DNA of 64,000 nucleotides from Ruminococcus flavefaciens (GTDB lineage Bacteria > Bacillota > Clostridia > Oscillospirales > Ruminococcaceae). The notes beneath the pieces are model-generated. The model searched no databases and had not been told where the DNA came from. It worked only from the letters and a program-made list of their open reading frames with translations. How positions within the stretch are numbered: position 1 is the stretch's first letter; every line of letters starts with the position of its first letter. The stretch is from contig JAMPIL010000001.1 of assembly GCA_023662725.1 (NCBI GenBank), positions 518,258-582,257 on the forward strand. Direction: 5' to 3'. The position numbers and the translations under genes were made by a program. Below are positions 9,761 through 17,892 of this stretch, one piece after another.

Positions 9761-9964
9761 TTATAGAGAACAATCGGAATATTCGATTCCTACATAGGCC
9801 AGGGACGGTTCAGCCATAATGTTAATAAGCGGCATCTGGTATTTTGGAGGCTCATCATCCTGATAGCGGTGTGTTGCAAGATAGCATTTTGACATAGTCT
9901 TTTTCTTACCGAATTTTACTGCAATACATATCACTTTCAGTAGTTTAATCTTCCAGAATTTCAC
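9761..9964 (-). pseudogene. Small unrecognised ORF in the decayed island
   Basis: A 67-codon frame begins at a GTG directly after the stop of the preceding ORF (TAAGTG). Residues such as KCYLATHRYQDDEPPKYQMP and AYVGIEYSDCSL look like real protein rather than noise, but I cannot name a family. It may be the C-terminal part of the gene whose upstream part is 9965-10264, split by an early stop, since the two frames touch and run in the same direction. Confidence 0.35.
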
Positions 9965-10264
9965 TTAGTCTGAATCTGTATTATGGATTGAATCATCAAA
10001 ATCAAGTTTATTTTTCAATCGGGAGATAATATCGCTGCCGTTTCTTTTCTGACAATTCAGAGCATCAAATTCCGCTTTTTCATCGTCAGAGTTATACTTA
10101 TAGATAAAAGCTGCATTTATGGACTTCACCAGCTCTGCTACGGAGAATCTACGCTTTGTTTTTTCTTTCAAAGCATCTTCGAGCTTTATCTGAAAAAGCA
10201 GATTATCAGAATTGGAGATACGCTTGTCACCAAGCAGCCGGATAAACTGATCAGGAACAAATCA
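9965..10264 (-). pseudogene. Unrecognised gene fragment, N-terminus missing
   Basis: The minus-strand frame is open from a TGA at about 10265 down to 9965 and reads FVPDQFIRLLGDKRI, then KEKTKRRFSVAELVKSINAA and a charged C-terminus. No ATG occurs upstream; the only early initiation candidate is a TTG at 10171 without a good ribosome-binding site. The composition is that of a soluble, charged protein. Family unknown. Its position between two dead mobile-element genes and the lack of a start suggest truncation. Confidence 0.35.
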
Positions 10265-10352
10265 AACGTCAAAGCTGTCAAAGACACGGTTTCAGCAGCA
10301 AGTCATAACTCGTATTACAGAAGCATAAACTTCAATTGAAAGGAGCGATTTT

Positions 10353-10472
10353 ATGAAAAACACAATACATACAAAAAATACGTTCAGAACAGAGGATACA
10401 AAGGCAATGCAGAAAATAGTCACTGAGAAAATTCAGAAGCTACTGAATCAGCAAATAAGAAAGGCAGTATAA
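10353..10472 (+). CDS. 39-residue ORF before the serine recombinase
   Basis: A 39-codon frame (MKNTIHTKNTFRTEDTKAMQ onward, ending QIRKAV) starts at an ATG seven bases after a strong AAAGGAG. It is basic (many Lys/Arg), without hydrophobic segments, and ends 33 bases before the recombinase ATG on the same strand. The good ribosome-binding site in an otherwise decayed region argues that it is translated with the recombinase, perhaps as an accessory or as a leader that couples translation. I do not recognise a family. Confidence 0.5.
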   Translation: MKNTIHTKNTFRTEDTKAMQKIVTEKIQKLLNQQIRKAV

Positions 10473-10505
10473 TTCGCTGCAACCGTATGAAGGGAGGTGC
10501 TGCCG

Positions 10506-12077
10506 ATGCCTAAAGTTGGAATTTACTGCCGACTGTCCATTGAGGACAAAAACAAGCTGAAAACTGATGACAGTCAAAGTATCCAGAATCAGAAGTCCAT
10601 GCTCCGGGACTATTGCAGAGAACGTGATTGGGAGATTTATGACATCTACTGCGATGACGGTTACAGTGGTATCGACCGTACTCGTCCCGAATTCAACCAC
10701 CTGCTTCATGACTGCGAAAGGGGCAATATCAATATCGTTCTCTGCAAAGACCAGTCACGATTTTCAAGAGATACTGTTGTGATTGAGCAGTACATCAATG
10801 ACAAATTTCTCGAATGGGGAGTTCGTTTTATCGGCGTTGCGGATAATGCTGATTCAGACAGCGAAATGTATGGCACTATGAGGCTTTTCACAAGTGCGTA
10901 CAACGAAATGTATGTCAAAGATATTTCCTCAAAAATCCGTCGCACACTTACATATAAAAGAGAACAGGGACAGTTTATCGGCTCATTTGCTCCATATGGC
11001 TACATGATTGATCCGAATGATAAGCATCATCTTGTAATTGACGAGGAAACTGCTCCTGTTGTACACAGTATTTTTGAGTTTTACGTTCAGGGATCCGGCT
11101 ACCGAAAAATCGCACAGGAACTGAATACACAAGGTATTCTCAGTCCATCTGCTTATAAGACGAAAAGCGGCTCAAAGTACACTAACTGCAACGCTGATTC
11201 AAGCAGTTCAAAAGGGCTCTGGACTCAGTCAACTATTGCGGCAATTCTCAGAAATGAAATGTATACCGGCACTCTCGTTCAGGGAAAATCTCATCACATA
11301 AGCTATAAAAATAAAAAGCGTAAAAAAGTTGATAAAAATGACTGGGTAAGAATACCGGATACCCATGAAGCGATTATTGACAAAGAAATGTGGGAACGTG
11401 TGCAGGAACGTTTAAACAGCCGAACACGTTCAAGCCGTGTTTCTCAGGAGCTTTCACCACTGTCAGGAAAGGTTCGATGCGCAGTCTGTGGACGTCCCAT
11501 GAAAAAGAACGTATACTATAATAAGACGAGAACTATTCGGTATTACGGCTTGCAGTGTGCCACGTATAAGACAGGAGCTATGAACTGTATCAACACAAAG
11601 TCCATCAGCGGAAAAATACTTGAACAGAAAATTCTCGATGAACTGAATTATATCATCGAAAACTACTGCCGGGCTGATGACATTACGATTACCGATATAC
11701 ATAGCGAACAGCTTCGGGCAATGGAACATCAGCTTTCTTCCCTACAGAATCAGCTCAGCACCGCTAAAAATCGCTTGACGAAAATGTACAAGGACAGACT
11801 TGACGGAATTATCTCCGAATCCGATTATCTGGTGTTTCGTGAGGCTCTTTCCAGCGATGAGCAAGGAATATCTGCAAATATTGCCAAAACGAAAAAGCAA
11901 ATCGAGGAATGCCGTATTCGCTGCGAAAAGGCAGAAAATCAAAATTCTCTCATTGAAAAATACACCCACATTACCGTTCTTGACAGGTGCATTGCAGAAG
12001 AATTTATTGAATTTATTGAGGTGGGTGAGATTTGGAATAATGGTGAGCGTGAGATTAATATTCATTGGAGCATTTGA
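10506..12077 (+). CDS. Large serine recombinase (resolvase, recombinase and zinc-ribbon domains)
   Basis: The 523-residue protein begins PKVGIYCRLSIED, where the serine of CRLS is the expected nucleophile. It continues with QNQKSMLRDYC, DGYSGIDRTRPEF and LCKDQSRFSRD of the resolvase catalytic domain, then PYGYMIDPND and YVQGSGYRKIAQELN of the Recombinase (PF07508) domain. A zinc ribbon follows (VRCAVCGRPM near 325, then LQCATYKTGAMNC), with a coiled coil near 405-470. It integrates or excises mobile elements at attachment sites. The start is the ATG at 10506 with AGGGAGG nine to fifteen bases upstream, not the GTG at 10497 inside that site. It looks intact, unlike its neighbours. Confidence 0.92.
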   Translation: MPKVGIYCRLSIEDKNKLKTDDSQSIQNQKSMLRDYCRERDWEIYDIYCDDGYSGIDRTRPEFNHLLHDCERGNINIVLCKDQSRFSRDTVVIEQYINDKFLEWGVRFIGVADNADSDSEMYGTMRLFTSAYNEMYVKDISSKIRRTLTYKREQGQFIGSFAPYGYMIDPNDKHHLVIDEETAPVVHSIFEFYVQGSGYRKIAQELNTQGILSPSAYKTKSGSKYTNCNADSSSSKGLWTQSTIAAILRNEMYTGTLVQGKSHHISYKNKKRKKVDKNDWVRIPDTHEAIIDKEMWERVQERLNSRTRSSRVSQELSPLSGKVRCAVCGRPMKKNVYYNKTRTIRYYGLQCATYKTGAMNCINTKSISGKILEQKILDELNYIIENYCRADDITITDIHSEQLRAMEHQLSSLQNQLSTAKNRLTKMYKDRLDGIISESDYLVFREALSSDEQGISANIAKTKKQIEECRIRCEKAENQNSLIEKYTHITVLDRCIAEEFIEFIEVGEIWNNGEREINIHWSI

Positions 12078-12120
12078 TGACGAGCTTTTAGGCTGGCCAT
12101 TACTTATTAAAAAGTCTTAA

Positions 12121-12153
12121 AAAGTCAAGCAAAAGCTTGGCTTTCATTTTTTA
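12121..12153 (+). terminator. Rho-independent terminator after the recombinase
   Basis: AGTCAAGC (12123-12130) and GCTTGGCT (12135-12142) form an eight-pair stem with one G-T pair and an AAAA loop. It is followed by TTCATTTTTT. It ends the recombinase transcript about 45 bases after its stop. Confidence 0.75.
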
Positions 12154-12324
12154 AAAAAAGAACAAATTTCTCTATATTGCGTTTATTTTTCGATTTACTA
12201 TTGCCAAAATTGAAATCAGATGATATAATAAATATAATAATTTGATTCATATTCAGGCGAATAAAACAAATCTAATTATAATAATTATTACTCAAATCAA
12301 AATCAATTTTATAAGGAGCAATAT

Positions 12325-13394
12325 ATGGGACTTTTTAATAAACTTCGTGAACCTGTTGTTCTGAAAGAAAACAGCGATTCAAAAAACATCTTGAACAGCT
12401 TAACATATATTTACAAACTGCACCGCCAAATATAAAAGCTCAGATTGAACAGGATATTCGTTTATTACAATATGGCATTTATGGTGAGGATACTCTCATG
12501 TTTGAATTGAAAAACAGCCATATGCCTATCTATATTCTGCATGACCTTTTCTTTGAAATGAACGATTTGAAAACTCAGATAGATTATATTGTTGTTACAA
12601 GAAAAACTGTTATTATTATGGAATGTAAAAACCTTTATGGAAATATCAGCATTGATGAAAACGGAAACTTCACCCGAACAGTTCAGTTTGGAACTCGTTA
12701 TAATAAAATGGGAATCTACAGTCCTGTTACGCAGAATCAACGTCACATCGACATGATACATGAACTGAGAAGAGCCACGAAACCAATGCTTCTTCGCTCA
12801 GCTTTTGACAAAAATTATGATGAAGTTTATAAATCTGTTATCGTTCTTGCCAATCCAAATTCCGTCCTTGATATGCGATATGCTCCAAAAGCTATCAAGA
12901 ATAAAGTTATCAAAGCTGACGGGATTATTAATTACATAAAAACTCTCAATGAGACAAGCAAAGCAAAAAGTATGTCGGATAAGGAAATGAAGGAACTTGC
13001 AGATTTTTTCCTTGAAAAAAGCATTCCTAATACGAAAGATTATATTGAAAAATATAAAAAGCTGATTTCAGATACTGCGCCAGAAAAAGCTTATGTGGAA
13101 AATGCGAACGAAAAAACTATGACTGAATTGATTAAAAATGAATTTGTTCTACCTCAACAAAACATTGAAAGTACTCCCGTATATCAGGCTCTGAAAACCT
13201 ATCGTTATAATAAGAGTAAGCAGGAGGGAATTAAAGCATATTTTATTTATAACAATGCACAGCTTGAGGAAATCATTCGAACCCATCCTAAAACTATAAA
13301 TGAACTTAAACTTATAAATGGTTTTGGAGATATAAAGTGCGCAAAATATGGCGAAGATATCCTTAAATTACTTTCTGAGCACAGATTTCAATAA
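12325..13394 (+). pseudogene. NERD nuclease-related / HRDC domain protein, frameshifted at an A6 run
   Basis: AAGGAG precedes an ATG at 12325 that reads MGLFNKLREPVVLKENSDSK and then hits a stop near 12433. If one base is added at the A run 12381-12386, the frame continues as KKHLEQLNIYLQTAPPNIKA into the long frame whose first ATG is 12498 and which ends at 13394. The restored protein is about 356 residues. Its first half carries the NERD pattern (YIVVTRKTVIIMECKN, with the metal/nuclease-like ECK) and its last 70 residues resemble an HRDC helical domain (ELKLINGFGDIKCAKYGEDIL). It could be a DNA-processing enzyme of the island. The single-base homopolymer lesion may be mutation, programmed slippage or a sequencing error. 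Confidence 0.75.
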
Positions 13395-13413
13395 GTTCCC
13401 CGACTAAGTTTAA

Positions 13414-13989
13414 TTCGATTCCCCACATGGCGGATTCGACGGCGGATGTACAACAGCAGAAGGAATTCCTGAAAAGGGAATAAACTTGAGCATACTGTTA
13501 AAAGTTCGTGATCTTCTTGAAATAAGCGGATACGAAGTTGAGGTCACAAGGGATGAAGATATTTCGATTCACGATAAGGGAATTGAGGGAATTGCAAATC
13601 AGAAGAGCAGCGATATGGATAATCGTCTGGCGCTTTTCAACAAAAATCCCAATGCTGTATGCGTTTCGATACATCAAAATCAATTCAACGAAACTAAATA
13701 CAGCGGAGCGCAAATGTTTTATTCGTCTTCAAACAGCGGAAGCGAAGATCTTGCGAAATCTATTCAGAATCGTTTTGTAGAGTTTATTCAGCCTGATAAT
13801 AAACGTGAGATAAAGCAATGCGGAAAAGAGCTTTTTCTCTGCTATTACAGTGAAAACCCGACTGTTATGGTCGAATGCGGATTTTTGTCCAATCCGGAAG
13901 AAGCTGCGCTGCTTGTTACTGATGAATATCAAAGCATGGTCGCTTTCGCTATTTTCAGCGGAATAAATGATTATATAAACTCCAAGTAA
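13414..13989 (+). pseudogene. cwlD: N-terminally truncated CwlD-type N-acetylmuramoyl-L-alanine amidase
   Basis: The open frame covers almost all of an Amidase_3 domain: PHGGFDGG (first zinc histidine) at 13423, EKGINLSILL with the zinc glutamate, VEVTRDED, SSDMDNRL, CVSIHQNQF with the second zinc histidine, SGAQMFYS, PDNKREIKQ and the catalytic glutamate in VMVECGFLSN. CwlD cleaves peptide stems from muramic acid during spore cortex maturation. The signal/membrane segment and the strand before the first histidine are missing: an in-frame TAA at 13411 lies just before the domain, and the usual aspartate-proline-glycine is altered. Initiation could only be at a TTG (13486) inside the domain. 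The break lies directly after the mobile island. Confidence 0.75.
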
Positions 13990-14218
13990 AGGAAAAATCC
14001 GGAGCTTTTGTAAATTGATCAAGCCTACATAAACTCCGGATAAATCTATCTCAAAGCAGCTGTCAGAAAAATACTAATGCTTCAAAGCTATTCACGGACG
14101 CTCTGCCACTTCGGAGCGGCATTTATCTTTTTGCTGCTTATATTATCTTATGCAGATTTTCAAGAAATGCAACAAAGAAAAATAATCCAATATAATATTA
14201 TAAAAGGAAATAAAATAT

Positions 14219-14255
14219 AAAAAGCTCTCGTATCAACGTATACAAGAGCTTTTTT
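14219..14255. terminator. Bidirectional terminator
   Basis: AAAGCTCT and AGAGCTTT flank a partly paired CGTAT/ATAC core, with A-rich sequence on the left and TTTTTT on the right, so it works in both directions. It separates the truncated cwlD (plus) from the lipoprotein at 14283-15494 (minus), whose stop is about 30 bases away. Confidence 0.85.
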
Positions 14256-14282
14256 ATAAATCAAATCTTATGCATTTTCACC

Positions 14283-15494
14283 TTAATCAACACGAACCAA
14301 TGTAAGATTTTTTATTGTAAAAGTATAGGGAGTTTCAGTGCGAGGATCATTACAATTGAATACAATATTAGCATTATCGTCAGTTACAAGCATAGTAAAG
14401 TTTCTTGAATAATGGTTACTGCCATTAGACGATACATCAATTATATCATTAATATACCAAGAGTAAGGTTCATAATTTTGCTGAACAGCAAACTCAAACT
14501 CCACATCTTCCGATGCCTCATAATCAAATTCCAGACGATAAGTTGCATTTTTTTCTAAAATCAGGTTATCATATGCAAGCTGATTATAGTAATAATATCC
14601 GTTGGCTGTTTTTGTAACCTCCAGAGCGGCTCCATCAGATAACAATTTCATTGTTGAGGCACAGTCGTATTCATCACTCGACCAGCTTGCCCAGTTTGAT
14701 GAATCAGCGCAAAGATTTACAGATTTTGGCTCGGATTGGGAATTATGTTCTGTATCCCCACTGCTCTCATAATTGTTTACATCTGGCAATGTTTCTTTTT
14801 CATAGTAATAATTACGGGCATTGTCATCATAATTCTTGACTTCCTCAGGCAATGCGCTGTAACCCTCAAGACCAACCATTATAAGATATTCCATAATAGA
14901 TTCCGGACCATAATACCATTTTCCGTCAAGCAAATATAAAAAATCATCATAAATGTCAATTCCTGGAGTTTGAAGTCTTTCCTGTTCAGCCTTTTTTTGT
15001 TCTTCTGACATATTTTCATATGCAACGTCGATTCCTGAAGGAGCATCTATATCATAAATTCTATCAATGCTGCTTTTGATACCTGCATTATGTATACTTT
15101 GGTTAAAAGAAGTATATGCATCATCCCCCTCTTCACCTAACCACGAATCGCCAACTTTAAACCCATCTAAATTTAAATAAATTTTTTTATGATTGGAAAT
15201 AACTACATCAAAATGATCATCTGATCTAATACGCCCCAGTCTATAGAAAAGTTTATCTTCAGGCAAGCCTGTTTCAGTAACACAATAATCCAAGTATTGT
15301 TGAGGTACCATTGCACTAAAAATTTTGTCAATATTTCCGGAACTAACAGCTTCGTAATAATTCTCCACAGCCTCTTCCTTGGTGGAAGCAGCTTTGTCTT
15401 TTTCCTTTTTTGAAGTTCCTGATTCACTTGCACAGGATACAAAAGAAGAAGCAGCAATTGTAACAGTTGCAAACAGTGCTATTAACTTTTCCAT
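14283..15494 (-). CDS. Lipoprotein with C-terminal carbohydrate-binding-like module
   Basis: The 403-residue protein has a lipoprotein signal with the lipobox FVSC at residues 18-21, then a Lys/Glu-rich spacer. The middle region (residues 40-230) has two predicted small-domain stretches that I do not recognise. The C-terminal 145 residues (from about 258) have the beta-rich pattern of a CBM_4_9-like jelly roll: WASWSSDEYDCAS, YRLEFDYEAS, EFEFAVQQNYEP and FTIKNLTLVRV. It is anchored to the outer membrane face and may bind glycans. AAGGA precedes the ATG. Its promoter contains a 15-base A/T homopolymer, which could switch expression. Exact function unknown. Confidence 0.8.
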   Translation of the reverse strand: MEKLIALFATVTIAASSFVSCASESGTSKKEKDKAASTKEEAVENYYEAVSSGNIDKIFSAMVPQQYLDYCVTETGLPEDKLFYRLGRIRSDDHFDVVISNHKKIYLNLDGFKVGDSWLGEEGDDAYTSFNQSIHNAGIKSSIDRIYDIDAPSGIDVAYENMSEEQKKAEQERLQTPGIDIYDDFLYLLDGKWYYGPESIMEYLIMVGLEGYSALPEEVKNYDDNARNYYYEKETLPDVNNYESSGDTEHNSQSEPKSVNLCADSSNWASWSSDEYDCASTMKLLSDGAALEVTKTANGYYYYNQLAYDNLILEKNATYRLEFDYEASEDVEFEFAVQQNYEPYSWYINDIIDVSSNGSNHYSRNFTMLVTDDNANIVFNCNDPRTETPYTFTIKNLTLVRVD

Positions 15495-15556
15495 ATTAAA
15501 CCATTCCTTTTTATTAACCGACCGATCTATCGAGCCAGTATATTTTATACATTGTA

Positions 15557-15588
15557 ATTATACCACACAAAAAAAAAAAAAAAGTCAA
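15557..15588 (-). promoter_or_regulatory. Promoter with A15/T15 homopolymer in the spacer
   Basis: On the minus strand TTGACT (15583-15588) is followed by a T-tract and then TATAAT (15557-15562). The spacer is 20 bases, three more than optimal, and 14 of them belong to an uninterrupted 15-base A run on the plus strand (15569-15583). Loss of two to four bases by slippage would bring the spacer near 17. It drives the lipoprotein 14283-15494. Confidence 0.65.
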
Positions 15589-15649
15589 GTGTTTTTGTGA
15601 ATTTCTGCCTATTGCACAAAAATTTTCCCAATAATTGCATAATAACACA

Positions 15650-15677
15650 AAAAGAGACTGCAAATGCAGTCTCTTTT
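15650..15677. terminator. Bidirectional terminator after dapL
   Basis: AAAGAGACTGC (15651-15661) pairs with GCAGTCTCTTT (15666-15676) around the loop AAAT. In the minus direction it is followed by a T-run, ending the asnS-asnA-dapF-dapL transcript about 25 bases after the dapL stop. Confidence 0.9.
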
Positions 15678-15699
15678 GCTGTAATTTAATTATTTCTTT

Positions 15700-16908
15700 T
15701 TACATTTGACCGGCAAGTTTTTCAAATCGCTTCATAGCCTCGATAGTACGCTGTCTATCGCCGAATGCGGTAAGTCTGAACCAGCCCTCGCCGTTCTTTC
15801 CGAAACCTGCACCGGGAGTTCCGACAACACATATCTTCTCCAGCATAAGATCGAAAAATTCCCAGCTTCCCATATCTCCGGGACACTTGAACCAGATATA
15901 AGGGGAATTAACTCCGCCCGTAAATTTAACTCCGAGCCTCGTCATACAATCAGCTATGATTCTGGCATTTTCCTGATAGTACGCTATATTTTCATGGATC
16001 TGCTTCAATCCCTCTTCAGTGAAAACAGCGGCAGCCGCACACTGTACGGGATATGAAACGCCGTTGAATTTACTTCCCTGACGTCTGCCCCAGAGCTGTG
16101 AAACGGAAATTTCCGTACCGTCACTCGCTTTAACTTTAAGAGCGTCGGGAATAACAGTATATCCGCATCTCATACCGGTAAATCCAGCAGTTTTCGAGAG
16201 CGAACACATCTCGATAGCGCACTCCTTTGCTCCCTCAACACAGAAAATGCTTCTTGGAACATCAGGATCAGTGATAAAAGCTTCATATGCAGAATCATAA
16301 ATGATAATCGCATCGTTCTTCTTTGCATAGTCTATCCACTCTTTGAGCTGAGCCTTTGTATAAACTGAGCCTGTCGGATTGTTCGGCGAACAGAGATAAA
16401 TAATATCGGCATGAACGTTCTCATCCGGCATAGCCGCAAAGCCGTTTTCCTCGTTGGAATCGGCATAGATTATTTTTCTTCCACTCATTAAATTTGAATC
16501 TACATAAACCGGATATGCTGGATCGGTAACGAGGATAACATTATCGTCACCGAAAATATCAACAATATTTCCACAATCGCTCTTTGCACCGTCGTTTATG
16601 CGTATTTCATCGGGAGAAACATCAGCTCCGAAGCTCTTATAATAGCCTGAAATGGCTTCTTTCAGGAAATCATATCCTGCACCGCTATCCTCATAGCCTT
16701 TAAAAGTATCTTTCACTCCCATTTCATCGCAGCCCTTTTTCATAGCCTCGATAACTACCGGAGCAATCGGAAGCGTAACATCGCCGATTCCCATTCTGAT
16801 AATATCAGCGTCAGGATTTGCCTCTTTAAAAGCGGCGATTTTCTTTGCAATATTTATAAAAAGATAGTTTTTCTCTAATTTAAGAAAATTTTCATTTAAC
16901 TGCGGCAT
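15700..16908 (-). CDS. dapL: LL-diaminopimelate aminotransferase
   Basis: The 402-residue PLP enzyme (fold type I) converts tetrahydrodipicolinate and glutamate to LL-diaminopimelate in one step, bypassing succinylated or acetylated intermediates. Family marks are IRMGIGDVTLPIAP (near 40), FKGYEDSGAGYDFL (near 88), YLCSPNNPTGSVY (near 170) and the PLP lysine in SLSKTAGFTGMRCGY (near 238). Length matches the family (about 400). The ATG at 16908 lies inside the 3' end of dapF (13-base overlap), so translation is probably coupled. It is the last gene of the Asn T-box operon and ends at a strong terminator. Confidence 0.95.
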   Translation of the reverse strand: MPQLNENFLKLEKNYLFINIAKKIAAFKEANPDADIIRMGIGDVTLPIAPVVIEAMKKGCDEMGVKDTFKGYEDSGAGYDFLKEAISGYYKSFGADVSPDEIRINDGAKSDCGNIVDIFGDDNVILVTDPAYPVYVDSNLMSGRKIIYADSNEENGFAAMPDENVHADIIYLCSPNNPTGSVYTKAQLKEWIDYAKKNDAIIIYDSAYEAFITDPDVPRSIFCVEGAKECAIEMCSLSKTAGFTGMRCGYTVIPDALKVKASDGTEISVSQLWGRRQGSKFNGVSYPVQCAAAAVFTEEGLKQIHENIAYYQENARIIADCMTRLGVKFTGGVNSPYIWFKCPGDMGSWEFFDLMLEKICVVGTPGAGFGKNGEGWFRLTAFGDRQRTIEAMKRFEKLAGQM

Positions 16909-17774
16909 ACAACATTCTCCTTTTCTTTGGCGATAAATTCATCAGAAACATTTCCCTCAAATACATATTCAGCAGGACCTGTCATAAGCACAGTTCCGTC
17001 ATTTTTCCAGATAATACGCAGATCACCGCCGCGAAGGTGTACAAGAACTTCCTCGTCTTTCGGACAAATTCCGTTAAGAACCGCCGCAACAACTGTCGCA
17101 CAAGTTCCCGTGCCACAGGCAAATGTCTCGCCGCTTCCACGTTCCCATACTCTCATTTTGAGCGTATGACTGTCGATGACCTCGACAAATTCAGTGTTGA
17201 TACGATTTGGAAAAAGCTTATGATTTTCAAAAAGCGGACCTATTTTCTCAAGTTCAAGTTCATCTATCCCCTCGGTGAAAATAACGGCATGAGGGTTTCC
17301 CATTGAAACGCAGGTGACTTTGTATTCCTTTCCGCCGACTTCAAGAGGCTGGCTCACAAAGCTTTCAAGATCGCTGTCAACCGGAATATCCCTTGGAACA
17401 AGAATTGCCTTTCCCATATCGACCGTAACCATATCGACTTTATCATCTTTAAGAAAAAGTTCGAGGTACTTTATTCCGGAATTTGTTTCAAGAGTGACCT
17501 CTGTTTTATCAGTTAAACCCATATCGTAGACGTATTTTCCGATACATCTTGTTGCATTTCCGCACATCATAGCCTCAGAACCGTCCGCATTAAAAATCCT
17601 CATTCGGAAGTCAGCTATTTCCGACGGCATGATAAGCACAAGCCCGTCTGAACCAACGCCCTTATGCCGATCGCTTAAAACTACCGAAACCTTTTCCGGC
17701 TCACTGACTTTTTCCTCAAAGCAATTTACATAAATGTAATCGTTTCCAATTCCGTGCATTTTAGAAAATTTCAT
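16896..17774 (-). CDS. dapF: Diaminopimelate epimerase
   Basis: The 292-residue enzyme interconverts LL- and meso-diaminopimelate for lysine and peptidoglycan. Both catalytic cysteines are in their expected contexts: AMMCGNATRCIGKY near residue 72 and GETFACGTGTCATV near 218. The start FSKMHGIGNDYIY is the standard DapF N-terminus, and AGGAGG stands seven bases before the ATG. It overlaps dapL, the preceding enzyme of the same pathway, which supports joint regulation. It follows asnA by 118 bases with no terminator seen. Confidence 0.96.
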   Translation of the reverse strand: MKFSKMHGIGNDYIYVNCFEEKVSEPEKVSVVLSDRHKGVGSDGLVLIMPSEIADFRMRIFNADGSEAMMCGNATRCIGKYVYDMGLTDKTEVTLETNSGIKYLELFLKDDKVDMVTVDMGKAILVPRDIPVDSDLESFVSQPLEVGGKEYKVTCVSMGNPHAVIFTEGIDELELEKIGPLFENHKLFPNRINTEFVEVIDSHTLKMRVWERGSGETFACGTGTCATVVAAVLNGICPKDEEVLVHLRGGDLRIIWKNDGTVLMTGPAEYVFEGNVSDEFIAKEKENVVCRS

Positions 17775-17892
17775 TTAATTTCCTCCTATCATAAAAATAG
17801 GAGCAGTAACAATTTTGGTCAAATTACAGCTTAATCTCATATCCGGAAGCTGCTAACACTTCCTGAACATAGCTGAAAATAAATTTATCGAA

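Noticed and set aside
13990-14218. Large-loop inverted repeat TCCGGAG/CTCCGGA after the cwlD remnant as a terminator
   Set aside because: The loop is over 30 bases and no T-run follows; the clear terminator is at 14219-14255.
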